Part shown: positions 1 to 5,475 of the stretch, piece after piece
Layout: each line of letters begins with the position of its first letter
Numbering within the stretch: the stretch's first letter is position 1
Assembly: GCA_900547405.1 (NCBI GenBank)
Contig: URGL01000050.1
Span: 1 to 19,589 of the forward strand
Direction of reading: 5' to 3'
From: an uncultured Eubacteriales bacterium
GTDB taxonomy: Bacteria > Bacillota > Clostridia > Oscillospirales > Oscillospiraceae
Length of the DNA stretch: 19,589 nucleotides
Program-made: the position numbers and the translations under genes
The notes under the pieces: generated by a model
The model's input: only the letters and a program-made list of their open reading frames with translations
Databases searched by the model: none
Told to the model about the DNA's origin: nothing

Positions 1-11
1 ATAAGAGACAG
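1..11. other. Remnant of Tn5/Nextera mosaic-end adapter at contig edge
   Basis: The first 11 bases, ATAAGAGACAG, are identical to the last 11 bases of the 19-base Tn5 mosaic end used in tagmentation libraries. They carry an in-frame TAA (2-4) that would interrupt the aldo/keto reductase reading frame. From base 12 onward the frame reads as normal reductase (Cys-Gly-Val-Asp-Tyr-Phe-Asp-Phe-Tyr). The match, its terminal position and the frame break together suggest untrimmed adapter rather than genomic DNA. Confidence 0.85.
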
Positions 12-832
12 CCTGTGGAGTGGATTACTTCGACTTTTACCTGATGCACGCCCAGAACGAGACCAGCTTCGCCCACTTCAAGGCCTGCCGGGCCTACGAG
101 ACCGCCTTCCAGCTGAAAGCCGAGGGGAAGGTCCGCCATGTGGGCATTTCCTTCCACGACCGGGCGGAGGTGCTGGAGCAGATCCTCACGGAGTACCCCC
201 AGGTGGAGGCGGTCCAGATCCAGTTCAACTATGTGGATTACGAGGATCTCGCCATCCAGAGCAGAAGGTGCTACGAGGTCTGCCGGAAGTTCGGCAAGCC
301 CGTCATCGTCATGGAGCCGGTCAAGGGCGGCAGCCTGGTGAACCTGCCAGAGGAGGCGAAAAAGGTCCTGGAGGACCTTCACGGCGGCAGCCCCGCCAGC
401 TACGCCATCCGGTTTGCGGCGGGCTTCCCGGGGATCCGGATGGTCCTCTCCGGCATGAGCGACATGGAGCAGATGCTGGACAATACCTCCTTCATGGCGG
501 ATTTCCAGCCCCTGAATGAGAAGGAAATGGCGGCGATCCGGAAGGTCCGGGAGATTTTCCGGACCAAGGATATGATCCCCTGTACGGCCTGCCGCTACTG
601 CATCGACGGCTGCCCCCAGCACATCTCCATTCCGGACCTGTTCGCCGTGATGAACACCAAGCAGATCCACAAGAACTGGGACGCGGACCACTACTATAAT
701 GAGGTCCACACAGCCCCCGGCCGCAGAGCCTCTGACTGCCTGGAGTGCGGCAAGTGTGAAAAGGCCTGTCCTCAGCACCTGCCCATCCGGAAGCTGCTGA
801 AGGATGTGGCCAAGACCTTCGAAAAGGCATAA
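12..832 (+). CDS. Aldo/keto reductase with C-terminal 4Fe-4S ferredoxin-like domain (5' truncated)
   Basis: This is the C-terminal three quarters of a ferredoxin-tailed aldo/keto reductase, a family of cytosolic NAD(P)H-linked oxidoreductases common in anaerobes; the substrate cannot be told. The visible part opens with CGVDYFDFYLMHAQN, where the His of LMH is the family's catalytic histidine. It continues with barrel segments GKVRHVGISFH and VQIQFNYVDY and the cofactor-side motif MEPVKGGSL. The tail has two Cys clusters, CTACRYCIDGCP and CLECGKCEKACP, expected to bind iron-sulfur clusters. Family members usually run to about 370-390 residues, so roughly 100 residues, including the catalytic Asp/Tyr/Lys, lie off the contig. 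The GTG at 20-22 could be mistaken for a start, but it falls inside the conserved CGVDYFDFY motif and is only the first open codon run after an adapter-borne stop. The reading frame is entered at about base 14. The gene ends in TAA directly abutting the hairpin repeats and converges on the SNF transporter gene. Confidence 0.9.
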
Positions 833-979
833 AAAACCCTCTCCCGGGAGAGGGTGGGGCGTAACGGGTGAGGCCTAAAAACCCTCTCCTGGGAGAGGGT
901 GGCACGCCGTAGGCGTGACGGGTGAGGCCTAAAAAACCCTCTCCTGGGAGAGGGTGGCACGCCATAGGCGTGACGGGTG
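830..979 (-). repeat. Three tandem copies of a hairpin/T-tract terminator repeat
   Basis: Three near-identical units have main hairpins at 837-854 (perfect 18-base palindrome CCCTCTCCCGGGAGAGGG), 882-899 and 937-954. On the minus strand each is followed by a run of 5-6 T. Units two and three also carry a second hairpin, CACGCC/GGCGTG, at 903-917 and 958-972. Read on the minus strand, a unit is CACCCGTCA, small hairpin, CCACCCTCTCC hairpin, T-tract. Unit one has lost most of its small hairpin. The T-tracts make these plausible tandem intrinsic terminators for the leftward SNF transcript. A single copy in the other orientation lies at 9706-9758, downstream of a plus-strand gene. Confidence 0.85.
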
Positions 980-1005
980 TGGGGCGGTACCGAGTTATGG
1001 CGCCG

Positions 1006-1083
1006 CCCCCCTTTGTCGTACTAGCCCAGGGCCGAGGCGGGGAGATCCAATAGCTTTGCCATTTCGCCAACGGTGTAGGTCGT
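1006..1083 (-). pseudogene. Fossil 5' end of a MerR-family transcriptional regulator
   Basis: Reading leftward from 1083, the codons give TTYTVGEMAKLLDLPASALG, then a TAG stop at 1023-1021, then YDKGG. This matches the N-terminal winged-helix start of MerR regulators (M-x-YTVGEMAKLLGVxASTLRYYDKEG), including the YDK after the stop. The expected ATG appears as ACG (1083-1081), and a good ribosome site (AAGGAAGG, 1097-1090) still sits upstream. The fragment begins 12 bases after the SNF stop codon, so it was probably the next gene of that operon. Similarity ends after about 26 codons, where a GGGGCGG/CCGCCCC hairpin (981-1009) and the terminator repeats take over. The short alignment is the main uncertainty. 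Confidence 0.55.
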
Positions 1084-1095
1084 GAGGGTCCTTCC

Positions 1096-2466
1096 TTACA
1101 TAGAGATGAGGCCAAAGGCATTGGCTACGGAGCTGATGAGAATGATGGCGGCGAAGAAGGGGCACAGGAAGCGGATCATGGCGTTGAAGATCTTTTTCCG
1201 TTTGAAGGTGCCCTGACCCTCCAGCATTTCCGCCTCAATGCGCTCCACGCCGATGACTCTGGATACCACAATGCAGATGACGATGGCGGCAATGGGCATC
1301 ATCACGGAATTGGTGAGGAAATCGAAGAAGTCCAGAAACTGCATTCCCAGGATGGTCACGTTGGCCAGCGGGCCGTAGCCCAGGCAGGACAGGGTGCCCA
1401 GGGCCAGCATAGAAAGGCCCATCATGCTGGTGGCCTTTTTCCGGCTCCAGCCCAGCTCGTCCTGGAGGGTGGACACGGCGCTTTCCGTCAGGGCGATGGA
1501 GCTGGTCAGGGCGGCAAAGAGCACCAGCAGGAAGAAGAGAATCCCGATGGCGGTGCCCAGGCCCATGGAGTCGAAGACCTTGGGGATGGTGATGAACATC
1601 AGGGAGGGACCGGCTTTCAGGGCCTCCGGGTCCCCGCCGGAGAAGGCGAACACGGCGGGGATGATCATAAGCCCTGCCATGATGGCAATGGCGGTGTCGA
1701 AAATCTCCACATTCTGGGTGGACTCTTCAATGCTCACGCTCTTTTTCATATAGGAGCCGAAGGTGATGAGGATGCCCATGGCGATGGACAGGGAGTAGAA
1801 CATCTGCCCCATGGCGGAGACCACCGTCATCCAGGAGAAATTCTGGAGATTGGGCACCAGGAAGTATTTGACGCCCTCCAGAGCCCCGGGCCGGGTGACG
1901 GAATAGGCGGCAATGATCACGGAGAGCACCACGAGAATGGGCATCATGACCTTGGACACCCGCTCAATGCCGTTTTCCACACCGGCGAAGATGATGGCCA
2001 GGGTCATGGAGATGAAGCCGATGAAGCACAGCTCTACAGACAGACCGCTGGAAATAAAGCTGCCAAAATAGCCGTCGGCGGCCAGCAGGTGCCCCTGACC
2101 CAGCAGGTAGCCCAGGAGATACTTGATGACCCAGCCGCCAATGACGGAGTAGTAGGGCACGATCAGGATGGGGATGACGGCGTTGATCCAGCCGCCGAAT
2201 TTCAGCCCCTTGCCGGAGCCGAAGGAGGCAAAAGCGCCAACGGGGCTCTTGCCCGTCATGCGGCCGATGGAGGTCTCCGCTACGATCATGGTGTAGCCAA
2301 AGGTCAGGGCCAGGATGATGTAGACCAGCAGAAAAATACCGCCGCCATATTTGGCGGCCAGATAGGGGAACCGCCAGATATTGCCCAGGCCTACAGAGGC
2401 ACCGGCGGCGGACAGGACGAACCCGATTTTTCCGGAAAAAGCGCTGCGTTTCTGTTTCTCGTTCAT
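1096..2466 (-). CDS. SNF-family sodium-dependent transporter (neurotransmitter:sodium symporter, NSS)
   Basis: This inner-membrane symporter couples Na+ entry to uptake of an amino acid or related solute; the substrate is not predictable here. At 456 residues it is close to the bacterial 11-TM members (MhsT, TnaT). TM1 carries the hallmark GASVGLGNIWRFPYL. By alignment with LeuT, Gly22, Val25 and Asn29 fall on the sodium-site positions Gly20, Val23 and Asn27. A318, T321 and S322 (in FAALTSS) reproduce the Ala351/Thr354/Ser355 spacing of the Na2 site. At least ten further hydrophobic segments follow. The start at 2466 is preferred over the ATG at 2496 because GAGAGGAGA lies about 7 bases upstream of it and the family begins near Lys-x-x-x-Phe-Ser. 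The gene is transcribed leftward and divergently from the HPt gene. It ends just before a MerR fossil and the triple terminator repeats. Confidence 0.93.
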   Translation of the reverse strand: MNEKQKRSAFSGKIGFVLSAAGASVGLGNIWRFPYLAAKYGGGIFLLVYIILALTFGYTMIVAETSIGRMTGKSPVGAFASFGSGKGLKFGGWINAVIPILIVPYYSVIGGWVIKYLLGYLLGQGHLLAADGYFGSFISSGLSVELCFIGFISMTLAIIFAGVENGIERVSKVMMPILVVLSVIIAAYSVTRPGALEGVKYFLVPNLQNFSWMTVVSAMGQMFYSLSIAMGILITFGSYMKKSVSIEESTQNVEIFDTAIAIMAGLMIIPAVFAFSGGDPEALKAGPSLMFITIPKVFDSMGLGTAIGILFFLLVLFAALTSSIALTESAVSTLQDELGWSRKKATSMMGLSMLALGTLSCLGYGPLANVTILGMQFLDFFDFLTNSVMMPIAAIVICIVVSRVIGVERIEAEMLEGQGTFKRKKIFNAMIRFLCPFFAAIILISSVANAFGLISM

Positions 2467-2507
2467 GTTTTTCTCCTCTCTCGCGCGGGATGACACGCAA
2501 TGCCCTT

Positions 2508-2536
2508 AGTTTACCACGGGGCAGGGGAAAAGGCAA
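2508..2536 (-). promoter_or_regulatory. Predicted sigma-A promoter for the SNF transporter
   Basis: On the minus strand, TTGCCT (2536-2531) and TAAACT (2513-2508) are separated by exactly 17 bases. A TGG precedes the -10, giving an extended -10. The leader would be about 35 bases. A second, weaker candidate (TATATAAA around 2591-2598, minus strand) lies further upstream. Confidence 0.45.
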
Positions 2537-2609
2537 GCAGAAAAAAGCCTTGCAGGCTGCCGGTGAGGTTGATGATCTTGGCAATGTCCTTTTATATAGA
2601 ACTTTCTGC

Positions 2610-2638
2610 TTGCTATTTCGAAAAAAGTTTTGTATAAT
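2610..2638 (+). promoter_or_regulatory. Predicted sigma-A promoter for the HPt/EAL operon
   Basis: TTGCTA (2610-2615) and a consensus TATAAT (2633-2638) have the ideal 17-base spacing. Transcription would start near 2645 and give a leader of about 95 bases. Confidence 0.7.
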
Positions 2639-2649
2639 CAGCAAATGGT

Positions 2650-2667
2650 GTTGAATTTCAGTTCAAC
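2650..2667. promoter_or_regulatory. Inverted repeat at the predicted transcription start
   Basis: GTTGAA (2650-2655) and TTCAAC (2662-2667) are perfect 6-base arms around a 6-base spacer, starting about 5 bases after the predicted +1. This position would suit an operator or a small 5' hairpin in the mRNA. No regulator can be named. Confidence 0.35.
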
Positions 2668-2738
2668 TATGCTTATTTACCAATATGTTGCGCGGGTCCA
2701 ATGAGTCATATTTGGTAGGAATATGGGAGGCTTTCATA

Positions 2739-3095
2739 ATGACCTTACGGGAATGCTATGACCAAATGAACGGCAGCTACGATGATGCCAAAGCCAGACT
2801 GATGATGGACTCGATGATCGAGCGCTTCTTGCAGAAATTTCTGGAGGATAAGACCATGGAGGACCTTCGCCGGGCTGTGGCCTCCGGCGATATCCCCGGC
2901 TCCTTCCGGGGGGCCCATACCCTCAAGGGTGTGGCGGCCAATCTGGCCTTTACCGGCCTGCAAAAGGCGGCGTCTGACCTGACCGAGCAGCTGCGCCCCC
3001 AGGCGGAGGCGGCTGATCCCCGGCTCATGGCCCAGGTGGAGCAGGCTTATCGAGGGGTTGTGGAGGCGATCCACGCCTATCAAACAGGAAAGTAA
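2739..3095 (+). CDS. HPt (histidine phosphotransfer) domain protein
   Basis: This small cytosolic phosphorelay protein of 118 residues is a single HPt four-helix bundle. The signature AHTLKGVAANLAF contains the phospho-accepting His60 in the usual H-x-L-K-G context. No kinase or output domain is attached. The start at 2739 is chosen because GGGAGG (2725-2730) sits 8 bases upstream; the in-frame ATG at 2685 lacks a ribosome site and adds a non-family leader. The next gene, 12 bases downstream, starts with a receiver domain, so the natural reading is that phosphate moves between His60 here and Asp54 of that protein. No sensor kinase lies in the window, so the donor must be encoded elsewhere. 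Confidence 0.85.
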   Translation: MTLRECYDQMNGSYDDAKARLMMDSMIERFLQKFLEDKTMEDLRRAVASGDIPGSFRGAHTLKGVAANLAFTGLQKAASDLTEQLRPQAEAADPRLMAQVEQAYRGVVEAIHAYQTGK

Positions 3096-3107
3096 GAGGA
3101 GCGCAGA

Positions 3108-5150
3108 ATGGAGCAAAATGTTCTCATTGTAGACGATTCCCTGATCAACCGGGAACTGCTGCAATATATCCTGCAGGACCGCTATCAGGTCTACCAGGCG
3201 GAAAACGGTGCCCAGGCCGTTGAGATGATCCAGTCCCGGGAGCGGATCTACCGGCTCATGCTGCTGGACATCCAGATGCCGGTGATGGACGGCTACGATG
3301 TGCTGGAATGCCTGGGCAAGCAGAAGCTCCTGAAGGACCTGCCTGTGATCGTCATTTCCGGCGATGCTTCCAACACTGCCGTGCTCCACGCCTACGAGCT
3401 GGGAGCCGTGGACTATTTCTCCAAGCCCTTCAGCCCGGAGATCGTCCTGAACAGAGTTCAGAATATTCTGTCTCTGTACAAGCATGAATATCAGGATGCC
3501 CTGACCGGCGGCTACAACCGGTGCGGCTTTATCCGCAGGGTGGAAAACGTCCTGTATAATGTGGCAAGCGCCAAGGACTACGTCCTGATGTTCTTCGACA
3601 TCAAGAACTTCAAGGCCACCAACGAGCTCTTCGGCACCGATGGCGGCGACGGCGTTCTGAAGGAGTTCTATGCCCGCATCAACGCCATTTTTCAGCCGGA
3701 GGTTTCCGGCAGACTGGATGCGGATCATTTCATCTGCCTTGCGAAGCGGGAGAGCATCGACCTGGATACTCTGCCCGCCAAGCTGAAGATCAACGTCCAG
3801 CTCAACGGCCGGAGCATGAAGCTCTACGGCTACTGCGGTATCTACAATCTGGAGGAGGACGATGTCAACGTCAGCACCATGATCGACCGGGCCAAGCTGG
3901 CGGAGGAGAGCATTCTCCATGACCATGTGCTGCCCTACGCCTTCTTTGATGATTCCATGCGCCGGGGCTATATGGACCGGGTGGAGCTTCTGGCGGAATA
4001 CGAGACCGCCCTCCAGAATGAGGAATTCAAGGTCTACTATCAGCCTGTGGTGGAGGCCGCCACCGGCAACCTGGTATCTGCCGAGGCCCTGGTCCGCTGG
4101 ATCCACCCCCAGAGGGGCATTGTGTCTCCCGCCGTCTTTATTCCGGCCCTGGAGAGCAGCGGCCAGATATCCAGGCTGGACTGGTATGTGGCGGAGCACG
4201 TTTATAAGACCATTCTCCGGTCCTACAGAGAGAACTTCCCCATGGTGCCCGTGTCCGTGAACCTGTCCTGGATGGACTTCTACGACGACAGCCTGATGGA
4301 TGACCTGATGGACATCTTCCAGGGGGACAGCCTCCGCAGAGGAGACATGCGCCTGGAGATCACCGAGACCTCCTATGCGGCCCTGGAGAGCGACCGGGCG
4401 GGGATCCTGGAGCAGCTGAGAAGTGCGGGAGTAAAGATCCTGCTGGATGATTTCGGCTCCGGCTATTCCTCCTTCGGTATGCTGAAACGGTATGATTTTG
4501 ATATTTTGAAGCTGGATATGACCTTCACCCGCCAGATCGAGGCCAGCCCCAAGGTCCGCACCATTATTACCGGCATTCTGGAAATGGTCCACCATCTGGG
4601 CATCAAGGTCGTTGCCGAGGGGGCGGAGACCCGGGAGCAGGTGGACTTCCTGCAAAGCAATGACTGCGACTATATCCAGGGCTACTATTTCTCCAAGCCC
4701 CTGCCGGAGGCGGAGTTCCTGGAATATGTGCGGAAATGCCGGAATGAGGATCGCCTGGGAGCCGCTGTTGACCCCGTGCGGAGAATGACCTCCCTCTTCC
4801 GCCGGAGCGACGGCCTGATGCCGGACAAGCGTCTGACCCGCCGGGAAGTCCAGAACATGCTCCGGGGCTATCAGATGGTCTTCGATGCCGTCCATCTTCT
4901 CGACAGCCGCCTGCTGGAGCAGCATGGCTACGACGGGGATCCGGACTCGGAGCTGAACCGGCTTTGCGATCTGCGCACCAATCCCATGGGCGTTTCCAAG
5001 GCCCTGGCCCAGCGGGTGCTGAAGACCCGCTCTGAGGAGACCGCCGTCCAGGAGCGGGACGGGATCCCCTGCGAGATCATCGGCAAGTACCTGGAAATCG
5101 ACGGCGAGCCCTACGTCCTGGAGCTGCTGCATAGGATACCGAGCTATTAA
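3108..5150 (+). CDS. Response regulator with REC, degenerate GGDEF and EAL domains (c-di-GMP phosphodiesterase)
   Basis: This 680-residue signalling protein is predicted to hydrolyse cyclic di-GMP under phosphorelay control. Residues 1-120 are a receiver with acidic pocket Asp9/Asp10, phospho-acceptor Asp54 (LLDIQMP) and Lys106 (SKPF). Residues about 128-285 are GGDEF-like (DALTGGYNRCGF), but the signature is Leu-Asp-Ala-Asp-His at 203-207, so cyclase activity should be absent. Residues about 295-545 are an EAL domain with the catalytic set intact: E326, N385, E417, D447-D448 (LLDDFGSGYSSF), K468, E504 and Q524. A C-terminal extension of about 125 residues ends in IIGKYLEIDGEPYVLELL. It resembles a PAS-like tail seen on some clostridial GGDEF/EAL proteins, but I do not recognise it firmly. 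GAGGAG lies 7 bases before the ATG. It is co-transcribed with the HPt gene and followed by a strong terminator. Confidence 0.93.
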   Translation: MEQNVLIVDDSLINRELLQYILQDRYQVYQAENGAQAVEMIQSRERIYRLMLLDIQMPVMDGYDVLECLGKQKLLKDLPVIVISGDASNTAVLHAYELGAVDYFSKPFSPEIVLNRVQNILSLYKHEYQDALTGGYNRCGFIRRVENVLYNVASAKDYVLMFFDIKNFKATNELFGTDGGDGVLKEFYARINAIFQPEVSGRLDADHFICLAKRESIDLDTLPAKLKINVQLNGRSMKLYGYCGIYNLEEDDVNVSTMIDRAKLAEESILHDHVLPYAFFDDSMRRGYMDRVELLAEYETALQNEEFKVYYQPVVEAATGNLVSAEALVRWIHPQRGIVSPAVFIPALESSGQISRLDWYVAEHVYKTILRSYRENFPMVPVSVNLSWMDFYDDSLMDDLMDIFQGDSLRRGDMRLEITETSYAALESDRAGILEQLRSAGVKILLDDFGSGYSSFGMLKRYDFDILKLDMTFTRQIEASPKVRTIITGILEMVHHLGIKVVAEGAETREQVDFLQSNDCDYIQGYYFSKPLPEAEFLEYVRKCRNEDRLGAAVDPVRRMTSLFRRSDGLMPDKRLTRREVQNMLRGYQMVFDAVHLLDSRLLEQHGYDGDPDSELNRLCDLRTNPMGVSKALAQRVLKTRSEETAVQERDGIPCEIIGKYLEIDGEPYVLELLHRIPSY

Positions 5151-5164
5151 AGTACTAGAAACAA

Positions 5165-5205
5165 GCTGTCATTGTGGACTGGTTCGCAATGACAGCGCCT
5201 TTTTT
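5165..5205 (+). terminator. Intrinsic terminator of the HPt/EAL operon
   Basis: A perfect 10-bp stem, GCTGTCATTG (5165-5174) and CAATGACAGC (5187-5196), closes a 12-base loop and is followed by GCC and six T. The loop contains ACTGGTTCG, whose complement CGAACCAGT recurs in the hairpin at 17339-17364. Confidence 0.85.
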
Positions 5206-5230
5206 GTGGCCTAGAGAAAGGAAAACCCTC

Positions 5231-5254
5231 GTAGGGGCGGCTATCAGCCGCCCG
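5231..5254. repeat. GTAGGGG...CCCG hairpin element, copy 1
   Basis: GGGCGGCT (5235-5242) pairs with AGCCGCCC (5246-5253) around a 3-base loop, framed by GTAGGGG and CCCG. There is no T-tract, so it is not a terminator. A second hairpin with the same frame but a different stem lies about 70 bases on. Confidence 0.6.
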
Positions 5255-5302
5255 AAAGGTACCGAACCTGAGAGGGAAAGACCATACGGAAGGCATCCCC
5301 TC

Positions 5303-5331
5303 GCGTAGGGGACGATGCCCACATCGTCCCG
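5303..5331. repeat. GTAGGGG...CCCG hairpin element, copy 2
   Basis: GGGACGATG (5309-5317) pairs with CATCGTCCC (5322-5330) around a 4-base loop, again framed by CGTAGGGG and CCCG. The stem core differs from copy 1 while the frame is conserved, as expected of a dispersed family with compensating changes. Confidence 0.6.
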
Positions 5332-5475
5332 AGACCTTATGAGCGGCAGCGGTGGGAGGGTATTTGTTAGTTTAGATTCGGTTGAGAAAAAGGAAATAAA
5401 ATACCAAAGTATAAACTGCGATATCTGTATAAAGAAATCGTGTAAAACACTACATACCATGGAGAAAGCACACAG
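5332..5475 (+). other. AT-rich leader upstream of the activase gene
   Basis: Together with the terminator and hairpins before it, this makes a gene-free gap of 325 bases (5151-5475). This part shifts to AT-rich sequence and should hold the promoter of the next gene. TTGAGA (5382-5387) and TATAAA (5410-5415, and again 5428-5433) are present, but none pair at 16-18 bases, so no promoter is called. GGAGAAAG (5461-5468) is the likely ribosome site for the ATG at 5476. I see no gene here. Confidence 0.4.

Noticed and set aside
20..22. GTG as a genuine start of a short aldo/keto reductase
   Set aside because: It lies inside the conserved CGVDYFDFY motif, has no ribosome site, and the upstream stop is within adapter sequence.
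830..979. CRISPR array
   Set aside because: Repeats are long, imperfect and nearly contiguous, with two hairpins and T-tracts, and there are no unique spacers of constant length or cas genes.
492..1121. Minus-strand ORFs covering the repeat array
   Set aside because: Their sequence is simply the translated terminator repeats (recurrent RRGF, Pro/Arg-rich) and has no ribosome site.
2541..2558. Minus-strand attenuator upstream of the SNF gene (AGCCT-GCA-AGGCT followed by T6)
   Set aside because: The stem is only 5 bp and lies upstream of the better predicted promoter, so it is more likely incidental.
2645..2738. c-di-GMP riboswitch in the leader of the EAL operon
   Set aside because: The leader is short and lacks the conserved GEMM core or a terminator-like expression platform; only a small inverted repeat is present.
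2745..5132. A 795-residue open frame on the minus strand opposite the HPt and EAL genes
   Set aside because: It is a GC-rich codon shadow: no recognisable domain, no ribosome site, odd His/Val/Gln-rich composition, and the plus strand has complete, motif-bearing genes. Similar minus-strand frames under the activase gene (for example 8545-9687) were rejected for the same reason.
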